Of a DNA stretch of 64,000 bases, positions 42,802 through 53,030 are shown in pieces. The notes under the pieces are model-generated. The model was not told the DNA's origin. It did not search any database and saw only the letters and a program-made list of their open reading frames with translations. The position numbers and the translations under genes were made by a program. The DNA is from Vandammella animalimorsus (GTDB lineage Bacteria; Pseudomonadota; Gammaproteobacteria; Burkholderiales; Burkholderiaceae_C): positions 1 through 64,000 of the forward strand of contig NZ_NSJF01000001.1 in NCBI RefSeq assembly GCF_002285285.1. Direction: 5' to 3'. Every line of letters begins with the position of its first letter. The first letter of the stretch is position 1.

Positions 42802-43248
42802 TCATTGGGCCAGGGGCGAGGCATCGGGCGTTGTGCTGCTGTTCGCTGTAGCCTCGCCTGAGGTTGCAGCATCCGCCGATGCTTGCGCAGGCGTGGCCAG
42901 CTGGGCCAGAACGCCATCGAGCTTGCCGACCAAAGCCTGCAGGGCCTGTGATTGCGCCAGAGCCAAGCCTTCTTCGTGGTCAGTGCCGCTGGGCGACGGC
43001 GTTGGCATGGCGTGCGGCGACTGGGCTTGCAGCCGTTGTAGTTGCTCGCGCAGATCGGCCAGCTCGTAGGCCAAATTCAAGGCTGCCAAAACTGCAATGC
43101 GATCACGCGCGCGGACTTTGCCTGTGTCATGAATGCGCGTCATGGCCAAGTCCACGGCACGCACGGCTTCGTGCAGCCGATCTTCCTGCCCCTCTTTGCA
43201 GGCCAGTGTGTAGCTTTGCTGCAGGATCTTGACTTCAACCTGATTCAT
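42802..43248 (-). CDS. zapA: Cell division protein ZapA
   Basis: A 148-residue protein. Residues 1-~65 are the ZapA core (VEVKILQQSYTLACKEGQED, then RARDRIAVLAALNLAYELAD), with a coiled-coil after it. The C-terminal ~60 residues are Ser/Thr/Ala-rich and longer than in E. coli ZapA (109 residues). ZapA crosslinks FtsZ filaments. Its ATG overlaps the stop of the upstream coiled-coil gene by four bases. 6S RNA follows it. Confidence 0.92.
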   Translation of the reverse strand: MNQVEVKILQQSYTLACKEGQEDRLHEAVRAVDLAMTRIHDTGKVRARDRIAVLAALNLAYELADLREQLQRLQAQSPHAMPTPSPSGTDHEEGLALAQSQALQALVGKLDGVLAQLATPAQASADAATSGEATANSSTTPDASPLAQ

Positions 43249-43472
43249 TGTCCGCTCTCCAGTGCGGTTTGGATGGAGGGCAGGCGTTCGAGGAGGGCGT
43301 CGAGCCGGATGCGGGCCGTCTGCAACCGCGCCTGCAGCGCATCGCGCTCTTGCGCCAGGCTGTGCAACTCTTGGCGCAGGCGAAGATTGTCGCTTTCCTT
43401 GGCGTCCAGGTGCGCCAGCAGCTGGTCGATTTGCTGGGCCAGTCGGGTGGTCAATGCGTTGGGCGTTTCCAT
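43245..43472 (-). CDS. ZapB-like small coiled-coil protein
   Basis: A 75-residue protein, nearly all predicted coiled coil (heptad pattern from LAQQIDQLLAHLD to LQTARIRLDALLERL). This is the TIGR02449-type protein usually found before zapA. A role at the division ring with ZapA is inferred from context. METPNALTTRL start; four-base overlap with zapA. Confidence 0.8.
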   Translation of the reverse strand: METPNALTTRLAQQIDQLLAHLDAKESDNLRLRQELHSLAQERDALQARLQTARIRLDALLERLPSIQTALESGQ

Positions 43473-43612
43473 AAGGCGGTGATTGTAGTGCCAGGGTCTG
43501 TGCAGGCCATCAGGATCGCGTCAGAGTTGCCCAGGCCCACTCTTACAATCGCCCGCGCCGATGAGCCAGCCGCTCTCGGACAAAGTGTTTTTCAGCGAAG
43601 AAATGGGGATGC

Positions 43613-45061
43613 ATGCAGACATTTCTGTGGCACGACTACGAGACTTTCGGCGCCGATCCACGCCGCGATCGCCCGGCACAGTTTGCGGCCATCCGTACCG
43701 ATTTGCAGCTCAATGAGTTGCAGGCGCCGCTGGAGTGGTTTTGCCAGCCGCCGCAGGATTACCTGCCCGATGCCCAGGCCTGCCTGATCACGGGCATTAC
43801 GCCGCAGCGCGCCTGGCAGCAGGGGGTGAGCGAGGCGGTGTTTGCCCAGCGCGTGCACGATGCCTTCTCCCAGCCGGGCACCATTGGCGTGGGCTACAAC
43901 ACCATTCGCTTCGACGATGAATTCACGCGCTTTTTGCTCTGGCGCAATCTGCGCGACCCCTATGCGCGCGAGTGGCGCGATGGCAATGGCCGCTGGGATT
44001 TGTTGGATGTGGTGCGCATGGCCTATGCGCTGCGCCCCGATGGCCTGCAGTGGCCGCTGGGCGAGGATGGCCGGGTCAGCTTCCGGCTGGAGGCCTTGAC
44101 CGCGGCCAACGGTCTGGCGCATGAAGCGGCGCACGATGCCGTCTCCGACGTGCGTGCCACGATTGCACTGGCGCGGCGCTTGCGTCAATGCAATGAGCGC
44201 CTGTTCGACTTCGCGCTGCGTTTGCGCGACAAGCGGGCCGTGGCCCAGGAGCTGGGCCTGCCCGCAGCGCCGGCGCAGGCGCGGCCCTTCGTGCATGTTT
44301 CGGGCATGTTCCCCGTAGAGCAGGGCTGCATGGCGGTGATGTGGCCACTGGCCAGTCACCCGCACAACCGCAATGAATTGATTGCCTGGAACCTGTCGCA
44401 CGATCCCAGCGAACTGGCCGAACTCGACGCCCGAAGCATCCGCCAGCGGCTGTTTACGCGCCAGGCCAATCTGCCCGAGGGCGTGCAGCGCCTGCCCATC
44501 AAGACGGTGCACTTGAACAAGTCGCCCATGGTGGTGGGCAATTGCAAGGTGCTGACGCCGGCGCTGCAGCAGCGCTGGGGGCTGGATTGGGCGCAGATCG
44601 AGCGCCATGCGCAAGCGGCGCGCGCGCTGCCGGACATGAGCGCGGTGTGGGCCGAGGTCTTTCAGCGCCCCGCAGCGCCGGCGCAGCCGCTACCTGCGGA
44701 GCAGGATTTGTACGGTGGCTTCGTGGGCGATGCCGATCGCCAGCGCCTGCATCGGCTGTTGCAGCAGCCGGTGGCGCAATGGCCCGCTGGCGAGCGCGGC
44801 ATGGGTTTTGACGATGCGCGCCTGGATGAGCTGGTATTTTTTTACCGCGCCCGCAACTACCCCGATACCTTGGACGAGGCCCAGCGCCAGCGCTGGGAGC
44901 TGCACCGCAAGGCGGTTTTGATTGACGGCGCAGGCGGCGCCCGCACGGCCGAGCAGTTGATGGAGCAAATCGATGCTTTGTCAGACACAGCGACGGATGA
45001 GCAGCAGGACATCCTGGGGGCGCTGTATGAATGGGCCGATGCCATCGTGCCCGAGGCGTGA
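43613..45061 (+). CDS. sbcB: Exodeoxyribonuclease I
   Basis: A 482-residue 3'-5' single-strand exonuclease. The DEDDh motifs are HDYETFG (~7-13, Asp and Glu), GYNTIRFDDEFTR (~94-106) and HDAVSDVRAT (~174-183, His and Asp). The SH3-like and helical domains follow to the C-terminus. Full length. It trims ssDNA in mismatch repair and recombination. A TACAAT box at about 43542 is a plausible -10. The gene is divergent from the zapB-zapA-ssrS unit. Confidence 0.95.
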   Translation: MQTFLWHDYETFGADPRRDRPAQFAAIRTDLQLNELQAPLEWFCQPPQDYLPDAQACLITGITPQRAWQQGVSEAVFAQRVHDAFSQPGTIGVGYNTIRFDDEFTRFLLWRNLRDPYAREWRDGNGRWDLLDVVRMAYALRPDGLQWPLGEDGRVSFRLEALTAANGLAHEAAHDAVSDVRATIALARRLRQCNERLFDFALRLRDKRAVAQELGLPAAPAQARPFVHVSGMFPVEQGCMAVMWPLASHPHNRNELIAWNLSHDPSELAELDARSIRQRLFTRQANLPEGVQRLPIKTVHLNKSPMVVGNCKVLTPALQQRWGLDWAQIERHAQAARALPDMSAVWAEVFQRPAAPAQPLPAEQDLYGGFVGDADRQRLHRLLQQPVAQWPAGERGMGFDDARLDELVFFYRARNYPDTLDEAQRQRWELHRKAVLIDGAGGARTAEQLMEQIDALSDTATDEQQDILGALYEWADAIVPEA

Positions 45062-45138
45062 ATGGATCAATCATTTGAATCATTTGATTTGTGCAGACTT
45101 GGCTTGTACAGGCGCTGCCGCAAGCACACGACGACACC

Positions 45139-46056
45139 ATGAAACTGAGCTTTACCAAAATGCAGGGTGCGGGCAACGACTTTGTCGTGCTCGATGAAAC
45201 GCAGCGGTCGCTGGGCCTGAGCGCGGCGCAGTACCGCTGGCTGGCCGATCGACGCTTTGGCGTTGGGGCCGATCAGATTCTGACGGTGCGGCCTGCCCCG
45301 TCAGCCCAGGCCGATCAGGTCGACTTCGAATACATCATCCACAACGCCGATGGCGGCGAGGTGGAGCAGTGCGGCAATGGTGCGCGTTGCTTTGCCCGCT
45401 ACGTGTTCGACAAAGGGCTGACGCCCAAAAAGCACATTCGCGTGCTGACCCGCGCGGGCGTCATCGCCCCGCAGTTGCAGGAAGACGGCCGCGTGACCGT
45501 GCGCATGGGCTGCCCGCGCTGGCAGCCAGGGCAGATCCCCTTCGATGCCCTGGGCCTGCGCAGTCGGGCCCAGCATCAGGACACCCTCTGGTGGCTGCCG
45601 CAGGAGCCGCAGGCGGTTGACGCGCAGCGCGGCGATGATGGCGATGACGGCTTGGGCGCTTGGCTCAGTGTCGTATCCATGGGCAATCCGCATGCCGTGC
45701 AGCGCGTGGCCTCGGTGCAGGATGCGCCGGTCGCAATGCAGGGGGCCTGGATTGAGCAGCACCCGCGCTTTGCCCAGCGCGTCAACGCTGGCTTCATGCA
45801 GGTGCGCAGTCGCCGTGAGATTGACTTGCGCGTGTACGAGCGCGGCGTGGGCGAGACCTTGGCCTGTGGCACGGGCGCATGTGCGGCAGTGGTCAGCGGC
45901 ATCCGCCAAGGCTTGCTCGACACTTGCGTTGATGTCCACATGCCCGGCGGCATGCTGACCATAGAATGGCGCGGCGGCGCGGCCGATGAGGTGCTGATGA
46001 CTGGCCCGGCGCAGACCGTTTTTGAAGGCACTATTGAGATTCCAGACAGCGTATGA
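45139..46056 (+). CDS. dapF: Diaminopimelate epimerase
   Basis: A 305-residue PLP-independent racemase turning LL- into meso-diaminopimelate for peptidoglycan and lysine. The two catalytic Cys are in [11 protein letters not shown] (~78-88) and [26 protein letters not shown] opens the protein. A short Asp/Gly-rich insertion (GDDGDDG, ~170-176) is unusual but sits in a loop. The last four bases overlap the start of the DUF484 gene. Confidence 0.96.
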   Translation: MKLSFTKMQGAGNDFVVLDETQRSLGLSAAQYRWLADRRFGVGADQILTVRPAPSAQADQVDFEYIIHNADGGEVEQCGNGARCFARYVFDKGLTPKKHIRVLTRAGVIAPQLQEDGRVTVRMGCPRWQPGQIPFDALGLRSRAQHQDTLWWLPQEPQAVDAQRGDDGDDGLGAWLSVVSMGNPHAVQRVASVQDAPVAMQGAWIEQHPRFAQRVNAGFMQVRSRREIDLRVYERGVGETLACGTGACAAVVSGIRQGLLDTCVDVHMPGGMLTIEWRGGAADEVLMTGPAQTVFEGTIEIPDSV

Positions 46057-46844
46057 CGACTACCTCGCCCGTGCAGCACGCAGGGCTTGCCACTGAAGAG
46101 GATGTGGCAAGCTACCTGATCAGCAATCCGGAATTCTTTGAGCGCTTTGCCGAAGTATTGGGCACCGTGCAATTGGCCAGCCCGCATGGCGGCAAGACCG
46201 TCAGCCTGCACGAGCGTCAGACGATCATGCTGCGCGACAAAATCAAGGGCCTGGAGGCCAGCATCGTCGAGATGATGGGCTACGGCAGCGAGAACGCGCA
46301 AATCATTGAAAAAGCCCATGCCTGGACGGCCGCCATGCTGCGCGAGCGCGATGGCGCCAGGCTGCCTGCGCTGCTGGCCCAGCAGCTGAAGGAGTTGTTT
46401 GCAGTGCCGCAGGTGTACTTGCGTCTCTGGGATCTGGCGCCGGCCTATGCCGATCTGCCTGAGGTGCAGCGCGTAGTGCCCGAAAGCAAGCAGCACATTG
46501 CCAGCCTGGCCAAGCCTTACTGCGGGCCTCGCGGCAGCATTGAGGGCTTACAAAGTCTGGCAGGCGAAGGCAGTGACCTGGCCGAGGTGCAATCCATTGC
46601 CATCCTGCCGCTGCGTGCAGGCGCTGCGCAGGCGCAGCAAATCACCTTCGGCTATTTGCTGCTCACCTCCCCCGACAGCCACCGCTTCACGCAGGACATG
46701 GGCACGGATTTGCTCACCCGGCTGGCCGAGCTGGCCAGCGCGGCCATGCAGCGCCTGCTGCCCGATGAAACCATCGGCTGGATCCAGCACCAGGAGCGCC
46801 TGGCGCGCCAGCAAAGCGGGCAGGCTGAACTGCCCCTGGAATAA
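46053..46844 (+). CDS. DUF484 family protein
   Basis: A 263-residue cytoplasmic protein with the DUF484 N-terminus ([19 protein letters not shown]) and [18 protein letters not shown]. The C-terminal half is a GAF-like domain ending in a helix with [17 protein letters not shown]. No function is established for the family. The dapF-DUF484-xerC order is the same as in Pseudomonas and enterobacteria, and the start overlaps dapF (ATGA). Confidence 0.9.
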   Translation: MTTTSPVQHAGLATEEDVASYLISNPEFFERFAEVLGTVQLASPHGGKTVSLHERQTIMLRDKIKGLEASIVEMMGYGSENAQIIEKAHAWTAAMLRERDGARLPALLAQQLKELFAVPQVYLRLWDLAPAYADLPEVQRVVPESKQHIASLAKPYCGPRGSIEGLQSLAGEGSDLAEVQSIAILPLRAGAAQAQQITFGYLLLTSPDSHRFTQDMGTDLLTRLAELASAAMQRLLPDETIGWIQHQERLARQQSGQAELPLE

Positions 46845-46876
46845 GCCCCGCTGCCGCTTGCCTGTCGCGCGCGCTC

Positions 46877-47950
46877 ATGCCACCTCGCCAGCGTGTACCC
46901 AGCCGACCGCAGGGCGAAGATGCACTGCCCGAGGCCTTGCCGCACAGCGCCTTGCGCTATTTAGAGCATGTGCGCTTTGAGCGCCGCCTGGCCGAGCGCA
47001 CCTTGGCGCTCTATACCGAAGATCTGCGCAAGCTGCAGCAGGTCGCTGCAGCGCAAGGGCTGGACGTGTTGGCCCTACAACCCTTCTACATTCGCCAACA
47101 GGTGGCGCGCATGCACAGCCAGGGGCGCAGCGCGCGCGGAATTGCGCTGATCCTCAGTGGCTGGCGCAGCTTTTACCGCTGGGCCGTGTTGCAGGGGCTG
47201 CTGGAGGTCAACCCCGTGCAGGACGTGCGCGCACCCAAGTCGCGCCGCCCCTTGCCCAAGGCGCTAGGGGCTGATGAGGCGGTGCAGCTGGCTGCATTCC
47301 GGCAGCCGACGGTCGATGCAAATGGCGCGGCGCAATGGCTGGAACTGCGCGATGCCGCAATGACCGAGCTGCTCTACAGCAGTGGTCTGCGCATTGGAGA
47401 GCTGCTGGGGCTGGATCTGTGCGCCAGTGCTCAGGCGCAGCAACAGGGGCGTGGCTGGATTGACTGGCAGGAAGCTGAGGCCCACGTCATCGGCAAAGGT
47501 CAGAAGCGACGCAGCGTGCCCATTGGGGCAGCGGCCATGCGGGCATTGCTGGCCTGGCAGCAAGTGCGCGATCCTGCGCGGCAATGGCCGGGGCAAAACG
47601 CCTTGTTCATCAGCCAGCGCGGTGCGCGCATGAGCCCGCAAAGCGCCTGGCAACGCCTGCGTCAACGCAGCCAGGCCGCAGGCATGGCCATGCCGGTACA
47701 CCCCCATATGCTGCGCCATTCATTTGCCAGTCACGTATTGCAATCGAGTGGCGATTTGCGGGCCGTGCAAGAGTTGTTGGGCCATGCCAACATCAGCACC
47801 ACCCAGATCTATACCCGACTGGATTTTCAGCATCTGGCCCGAATCTACGATGCGGCGCATCCGCGCGCGCGCGCGGGCGGCGTGGATGTGAAGGCGGGCT
47901 TGGATGCCGCTGGCGATCAGGCTCAGAGCATAGATAAGGCCCAGAAGTAG
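46877..47950 (+). CDS. xerC: Tyrosine recombinase XerC
   Basis: A 357-residue site-specific recombinase. The N-terminal SAM-like core-binding domain covers ~22-120. The catalytic residues are all present: Arg in SSGLRIGELLGLD, Lys in GKGQKRRSVP, His/Arg in HPHMLRHSFASH, His in LGHANISTTQIY and the nucleophile Tyr just after it (YTRLDFQHL). It acts with XerD at dif to resolve chromosome dimers. About 20 extra residues precede the core, so the true start could be further in. Confidence 0.94.
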   Translation: MPPRQRVPSRPQGEDALPEALPHSALRYLEHVRFERRLAERTLALYTEDLRKLQQVAAAQGLDVLALQPFYIRQQVARMHSQGRSARGIALILSGWRSFYRWAVLQGLLEVNPVQDVRAPKSRRPLPKALGADEAVQLAAFRQPTVDANGAAQWLELRDAAMTELLYSSGLRIGELLGLDLCASAQAQQQGRGWIDWQEAEAHVIGKGQKRRSVPIGAAAMRALLAWQQVRDPARQWPGQNALFISQRGARMSPQSAWQRLRQRSQAAGMAMPVHPHMLRHSFASHVLQSSGDLRAVQELLGHANISTTQIYTRLDFQHLARIYDAAHPRARAGGVDVKAGLDAAGDQAQSIDKAQK

Positions 47951-48005
47951 CTGCATCTTCACGCACCCTTCAAAACGCCGTTGGCACTGCGATTGGGGAT
48001 GGGGT

Positions 48006-48277
48006 CTAGAGCGTGTTATGCACTTTTCGTCCCCCGCGAGAGCACTCCGGCGTGTGCATTGCGGCGTTGCCGTTGCCGCCGCAGCCCGGTGGGCTGCAAG
48101 GCGACGGCAACGCCGCAATGCGCATGCCGGGGCGCTCTCCCTTCGGGCTGACCCCAAAACCATGCACTGGCCGCGTTGGCCCGCTTGCCAAGGCAGCCAG
48201 CCTTGGCCGCGCGCCGCCTTGCGATTACACGGTTTTGGGGCCAGCGCGGGGGGCGAAAAGTGCATAACACGCTCTAG
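48006..48277. repeat. MITE-like element with long terminal inverted repeats (family B)
   Basis: Both ends, read inward, are CTAG-AGCGTGTTATGCACTTTTCG, a perfect 24-bp inverted repeat (48006-48029 and 48254-48277). The flanks allow a TA or CTAG target duplication. The interior has no open frame of note. It forms a strong hairpin from TTGCGGCGTTGCCGTTGCC and its complement (about 48059-48121) plus smaller inverted pairs. It lies 56 bases after xerC. Its ends differ from those of the IS at 514 and of repeat family A. Confidence 0.82.
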
Positions 48278-48567
48278 GCACATGTTTTGAAAAGAATTTT
48301 CATGTCCCAGACATTGCAAAGGCAGTCGGTTGAATTGGTTTCATTCTTGTAAAAAAGGGTAGAATCCACGAGCCTGTCAGGGTATTAAGCTCAGTACTCT
48401 GGCAGCGGTTTGGGCGCCATTGCGCAGCATGCAAAAAGAGGTGGCTTTCTCTTCTGGATGCAGATTGCGCCACTGGCACCGAACAAATCGAACGGCAAAC
48501 TGACGGCATCCCGCACCCGGCTGGGCGCGGGATGCCGTCGTGCCAAAGCCCCATTCCTGAGGTGTGT
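48278..48567 (+). other. Leader region of the cyo operon
   Basis: No gene is visible. TAGAAT at 48360-48365 is a possible -10 box in an AT-rich stretch; the matching -35 is unclear. A 13-bp perfect stem GACGGCATCCCGC / GCGGGATGCCGTC (48502-48514 with 48527-48539) lies 28 bases before the cyoA start. Its loop can pair further (CCC-GGCT-GGG). No T-run follows, so it is not a standard terminator and may shape the 5' leader. Confidence 0.5.
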
Positions 48568-49845
48568 ATGAAGAAGTTGACCCCCCTCGCGGCGCTGTTG
48601 CTAGTGCCGCTGTTGCTGACCGGCTGCGACTGGACGCTGATCAACCCGTCTGGCTATGTGGCCAAGCAGCAGAGCAATCTGATGATCTTCTCGGTGCTCG
48701 TGATGCTGCTGGTGATCGTGCCCGTGATGTTCCTGATCCTGTTCTTCAGCTGGAAGTACCGTCAAAGCAACCAGTCTGGCACCTATGATTCGGGCTTCTA
48801 CCACTCCAATAAGCTGGAAGTGGTGATCTGGGGGGCGCCCATCTGCATCATCATCGTGCTGGCGTTGGTGACCTGGGGCTCGACCTATCTGCTCGATCCC
48901 TATCGCCCGCTGGTGCGCATCGATAGTCAGACCAAGATTGCCGGCATGGAGGAGAACCTCGGTGCGGTCAAGACTCTGGCAACCCGCTTCATCGACCCCA
49001 AGCGCAGCGACGAGGCTGTGGTTGAGACCACGCCGCTGGAGATTGAAGTGGCTGCTCTGGACTGGAAGTGGCTCTTCATCTATCCAGAACAGGGCATCGC
49101 TACGGTCAATGAATTGGCTGCGCCGGTCAACCGTCCCATTCGCTTCAAGATCACCTCGGCATCGATGATGAATTCGTTCTTCATCCCTGCCCTGTCGGGG
49201 CAGGTCTATGCCATGCCTGCGATGCAGACTCAGCTCAACGCGGTCATGAACCGCGAGGGTAAGTTCAAGGGCTTTTCCGCCAACTACACTGGCCATGGCT
49301 TCAGCCAGATGTACTTCTATTTCCACAGTCTGAGCAATGCAGGTTTCGATCAATGGGTCGAAAAAGTGCGCAGCTCCACCAAGGTGTTGGACCAGGCTGA
49401 GTACATGGCGCTGGATCAGTACAACCAGAAGGACGAGCGCGGCCACGTACAGTACTTTGGCATTCGCCACTATGGCTCGGTGCAGCAAGGCATGTATCAC
49501 GCCATCCTGAATCTGTGCGTGATGCCTGGCGCGATGTGCATGGACGAAATGATGGGCATCGACCTGGCCGGCGGCGCAGGGATCGACAGCCTGAACAACC
49601 TCAAGCGCCTGCGTTACGACATGCGTCGTACGACCAAGGCCCAGCTGGATCTGGCTGAGTTCTCCGGCATGATGCCTGGCGACCTGGTCTGCACCAGCGA
49701 CAGCGCTGCCGTCGACTTCGTGCGCGCCACCCGCAAGTTGCCTGCACTCAAGCCAGTCATGCCCACAGCCCAAGTGGAGCAGCCTGGCAGCGTGCAAGGG
49801 CAGAAGCTCAGCCGTGATGGCTCCATGATTGCGCCCATTCTCTGA
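48568..49845 (+). CDS. cyoA: Cytochrome o ubiquinol oxidase subunit II
   Basis: A 425-residue lipoprotein: LLLVPLLLTGC lipobox (~16-20 lipid Cys), two membrane helices (~30-65 and ~85-115), then the periplasmic cupredoxin domain and a COX-aromatic-rich C-terminal part. The CuA ligand set of cytochrome c oxidases is missing (IPALSGQVYAMPAMQTQLN in its place), which marks a quinol oxidase. It is longer than E. coli CyoA by ~100 C-terminal residues. First gene of the operon; GAGGTG lies just upstream. Confidence 0.94.
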   Translation: MKKLTPLAALLLVPLLLTGCDWTLINPSGYVAKQQSNLMIFSVLVMLLVIVPVMFLILFFSWKYRQSNQSGTYDSGFYHSNKLEVVIWGAPICIIIVLALVTWGSTYLLDPYRPLVRIDSQTKIAGMEENLGAVKTLATRFIDPKRSDEAVVETTPLEIEVAALDWKWLFIYPEQGIATVNELAAPVNRPIRFKITSASMMNSFFIPALSGQVYAMPAMQTQLNAVMNREGKFKGFSANYTGHGFSQMYFYFHSLSNAGFDQWVEKVRSSTKVLDQAEYMALDQYNQKDERGHVQYFGIRHYGSVQQGMYHAILNLCVMPGAMCMDEMMGIDLAGGAGIDSLNNLKRLRYDMRRTTKAQLDLAEFSGMMPGDLVCTSDSAAVDFVRATRKLPALKPVMPTAQVEQPGSVQGQKLSRDGSMIAPIL

Positions 49846-49866
49846 ACTTAGAAAGCCAGAAAACCC

Positions 49867-51909
49867 ATGTCTGCTGCAATTCTCAATGAGAACGTCCATC
49901 CGCTGCTGGGGCGGATCACGTTTGATCATCACACCTTCCCCATGCTGCACGAGCCCATCATCATGGCGACCTTTGTGGCCGTCGTGTTGTTGGGGGTAGT
50001 GGCCCTGGCGCTGCTCACCAAGTTCAAGGTCTGGGGCTATCTGTGGAACGAGTGGTTCACCTCGATCGACCACAAGAAGATCGGCATCATGTACATCGTG
50101 CTGGGCATCGTCATGCTGCTGCGCGGTTTTGCCGATGCGCTGATGATGCGTGTCCATCAGGCCATGGCCTCCTCAGGGGCCAGTGAGGGCTATCTGAACG
50201 CCCACCACTACGACCAGATCTTCACGGTCCATGCCGTGATCATGATCTTCTTCGTGGCTACGCCCATTTTGGTCGGTTTCTTCAACTACCTCGTGCCGCT
50301 GCAAATTGGCGCGCGCGACGTGGCTTTCCCCTTCTTGAACAACCTGGGCTTCTGGCTGACTACGGCTGGCGCCGTGCTGACCATGATCTCGCTGTTCGTG
50401 GGTGAGTATGCGCAGACTGGTTGGCTGGTCTATCCGCCGCTGTCGGGCATTGATTACAGCCCTGGCACGGGGATGGACTACTACCTGTGGTCCCTGAACA
50501 TTGCGGGCATCGGCACTACGCTGGGCTCGATCAACATCGTCGTGACCATCATCAAGATGCGCGCCCCTGGCATGACCTGGATGCGCCTGCCGGTGTTCGT
50601 CTGGACCAGCCTGGCATCGAACATCCTGATTCTGATGATCTATCCGGTGCTGACGGCCGCCTTCGTGCTGCTGACGGCTGACCGCTACCTGGGTACGGCC
50701 TTCTTCACCACCCAGCTGGGCGGCAACCCGATGATGATGGTCAACCTGGTGTGGATCTTTGGCCACCCCGAGGTGTATGTGTTGGTGCTGCCGGCGTTTG
50801 GCATCTTCTCCGAGATCGTGCCGGCCCTGACACGCAAGCGTCTGTTCGGCTACACCTCCATGGTCTATGCGACCATGATCATTCTGCTGCTGTCCATGCT
50901 GGTGTGGCTGCACCACTTCTTCACCATGGGCTCGGGCGCCAGCGTCAACGCCTTCTTCGGCATCATGACCATGATCATCTCGATTCCGACCGGGGCGAAG
51001 ATCTTCAACTGGCTGTTCACCATCTACAAGGGCCGCGTGCGCTTTGAAGTGCCCATGCTGTGGACCATCGGCTTCATGCTGACCTTCGTCATTGGCGGCA
51101 TGACTGGGGTGATGCTGGCCATTCCTGCGGCCGACTTCATCCTGCACAACAGCTTGTTCCTGGTGGCGCACTTCCACAACACCATCATCGGTGGCGTCGT
51201 GTTCGCGCTGTTCGCCGGCCTGACCTTCTGGTTCCCCAAGGCCTTTGGCTTCAAGATGAACGACTTCTGGGGTCGCGTGTCCTTCTGGTGCTGGCTGATC
51301 GGCTTCTGGGTTGCTTTCACGCCGCTGTACATCATGGGCTTGATGGGCGTGACCCGCCGCCTGAGCCAGTTCGAAGACGGCTCGCTGCATGCTTATTTCG
51401 TCGTGGCCTTGATCGGCGGTCTGCTGATCCTGGTGGGCATCGTGGCCTTCGTGCTCTCGATCGCCGTGGGCTGGCTGCAGCGCGAGAAAACCCGCGACCT
51501 GACCGGCGATGCCTGGGGCGATGGCCGCAGCCTAGAGTGGTCCACTTCGTCGCCCCCGCCTGAGTACAACTTCGCCTTCACCCCTGTGGTGCACGACGTG
51601 GATGCCTGGTGGGACATGAAGACCCATGGCTACAAGCGCCCTCAAGCAGGCTTCGTACCCATCCACATGCCCAAGGGCACAGGTGCGGGCATGGTCATTG
51701 CCGGTCTGTCGGTGGTGCTGGGCTTTGCGCTGATCTGGTACATCTGGTGGCTGGCCATCCTGTCGTTCGCGGCCATCATTGGTTACACGATCTACCACAC
51801 CTTCAACTACGACCGCGACTACTACATCCCGGCCGAGCAGGTCGCCAGGACGGAAGAGGCGCGCACGCGTGAGTTGGCTACCGCTGCTGCTGCAGCAACA
51901 GCCCACTGA
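49867..51909 (+). CDS. cyoB: Cytochrome o ubiquinol oxidase subunit I
   Basis: A 680-residue heme-copper oxidase subunit with ~15 membrane helices. Heme and CuB ligands are visible: His in [13 protein letters not shown], the cross-linked His-Tyr region [28 protein letters not shown] with the CuB His pair, and HFHNTIIGG with heme ligands. Proton-channel Glu of WIFGHPEVY is present. It reduces oxygen to water and pumps protons. The C-terminal ~80 residues hold an extra membrane helix pair. Confidence 0.97.
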   Translation: MSAAILNENVHPLLGRITFDHHTFPMLHEPIIMATFVAVVLLGVVALALLTKFKVWGYLWNEWFTSIDHKKIGIMYIVLGIVMLLRGFADALMMRVHQAMASSGASEGYLNAHHYDQIFTVHAVIMIFFVATPILVGFFNYLVPLQIGARDVAFPFLNNLGFWLTTAGAVLTMISLFVGEYAQTGWLVYPPLSGIDYSPGTGMDYYLWSLNIAGIGTTLGSINIVVTIIKMRAPGMTWMRLPVFVWTSLASNILILMIYPVLTAAFVLLTADRYLGTAFFTTQLGGNPMMMVNLVWIFGHPEVYVLVLPAFGIFSEIVPALTRKRLFGYTSMVYATMIILLLSMLVWLHHFFTMGSGASVNAFFGIMTMIISIPTGAKIFNWLFTIYKGRVRFEVPMLWTIGFMLTFVIGGMTGVMLAIPAADFILHNSLFLVAHFHNTIIGGVVFALFAGLTFWFPKAFGFKMNDFWGRVSFWCWLIGFWVAFTPLYIMGLMGVTRRLSQFEDGSLHAYFVVALIGGLLILVGIVAFVLSIAVGWLQREKTRDLTGDAWGDGRSLEWSTSSPPPEYNFAFTPVVHDVDAWWDMKTHGYKRPQAGFVPIHMPKGTGAGMVIAGLSVVLGFALIWYIWWLAILSFAAIIGYTIYHTFNYDRDYYIPAEQVARTEEARTRELATAAAAATAH

Positions 51910-51939
51910 ACCCGATGGCATGGAGCAATTGACACCACT

Positions 51940-52614
51940 ATGACAAGCACAACTGCATTCACGCCCATCGGGCCCAATGGCGAGCGCATCTATTACGTAG
52001 CCGAGGATCCGCACGCCCATCACGGCGATGGCCATGCGCACGGCTATGCCCACTCGCCCAACAACACCACTGGCCTGGGCTTCTGGGTGTACCTGATGAC
52101 GGACTGCCTGATCTTCGCGATCCTGTTCGCCATGTATGCCATCCTGGGGCGCAACTATGCTGCTGGCCCTTCGCCTGCCGATCTGTTCGAGCTGCCGCTG
52201 ATTCTGGTCAACACCTTCATGCTGCTGTTCTCGTCGATCACCTTCGGCTTTGCCATGCTGCAGTCCTACAAGGGCAATGTGAAGGGCACGATCAACTGGT
52301 TGTTGGTGACGGCGGCGTTTGGCCTGGCCTTCCTGGCCATTGAGCTGTATGAGTTCCATCACCTGATCCACGTCGGTGCCACGCCTTACCGCAGTGCCTT
52401 CCTGTCTTCGTTCTTCACGTTGGTGGGCACACACGGTTTGCACGTGACTTTCGGCATCATCTGGTTGCTGACCCTGGTGTTCCAGCTGCGCAAGCACGGG
52501 CTGATTGAAGCCAATAATCGCCGCCTGATGTGCTTGTCGATGTTCTGGCACTTCCTGGATCTGATCTGGATCTGTGTTTTCTCCTTTGTTTACTTGATGG
52601 GAGTTCTTGGATGA
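51940..52614 (+). CDS. cyoC: Cytochrome o ubiquinol oxidase subunit III
   Basis: A 224-residue membrane protein with five helices, starting with a His-rich N-terminus (DPHAHHGDGHAHGYAHS) and then GFWVYLMTDCLIFAILFAMY. Other family features are ELPLILVNTFMLL, HHLIHVGATPYRSAF and GTHGLHVTFGIIWL. It stabilises the CyoAB core. The stop overlaps the cyoD ATG by four bases. Confidence 0.95.
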   Translation: MTSTTAFTPIGPNGERIYYVAEDPHAHHGDGHAHGYAHSPNNTTGLGFWVYLMTDCLIFAILFAMYAILGRNYAAGPSPADLFELPLILVNTFMLLFSSITFGFAMLQSYKGNVKGTINWLLVTAAFGLAFLAIELYEFHHLIHVGATPYRSAFLSSFFTLVGTHGLHVTFGIIWLLTLVFQLRKHGLIEANNRRLMCLSMFWHFLDLIWICVFSFVYLMGVLG

Positions 52615-53006
52615 GCAGCCACCCCAACGCCCACGCAGGCCATCACGCCCAATCCGGCCATGGCACGCTGAATGAATACCTCATCGGCTTCGTGCTGTCG
52701 GTCATCTTGACTGTGATTCCGTTCTGGCTGGTCATGGCCGACGTGCTCGACAGCAAATCGGCCACTGTCGGCTGGATTTTGGGTCTGGGCCTAGTACAGA
52801 TGATCGTTCACTTGGTGTACTTCCTGCACCTCAAGCCCAGCACTGAAGGCGGCTGGACATTGATCACGCTGGTCGGCACGGTGCTCACCGTGGCCGTGTG
52901 TCTGGTTGGCTCTATCTGGATCGTCAACAAGCTGCACAGCCACATGATGCCGCACCACCAGATTGAATACGTGCCGGAGAGCTCGCGCGATATCATTCGC
53001 CGCTGA
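52611..53006 (+). CDS. cyoD: Cytochrome o ubiquinol oxidase subunit IV
   Basis: A 131-residue protein with three membrane helices (EYLIGFVLSVILTVIPFWLV, then VQMIVHLVYFLHL, then TVLTVAVCLVGSIWIV). Small accessory subunit needed for CuB assembly in E. coli. A His-rich N-terminus mirrors that of CyoC. It is the last gene: a terminator follows 25 bases later, and the heme O synthase gene cyoE is not here. Confidence 0.94.
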   Translation: MSSHPNAHAGHHAQSGHGTLNEYLIGFVLSVILTVIPFWLVMADVLDSKSATVGWILGLGLVQMIVHLVYFLHLKPSTEGGWTLITLVGTVLTVAVCLVGSIWIVNKLHSHMMPHHQIEYVPESSRDIIRR

Positions 53007-53030
53007 ACCAACTGGTCGATTCAGTGAATG

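Noticed and set aside
43560-43715. A small frame (MSQPLSDKVFFSEEMG) just before sbcB, eight bases after a TACAAT box
   Set aside because: About 50 codons, no ribosome binding site, and most of it overlaps sbcB in another frame. It is more likely the sbcB leader.
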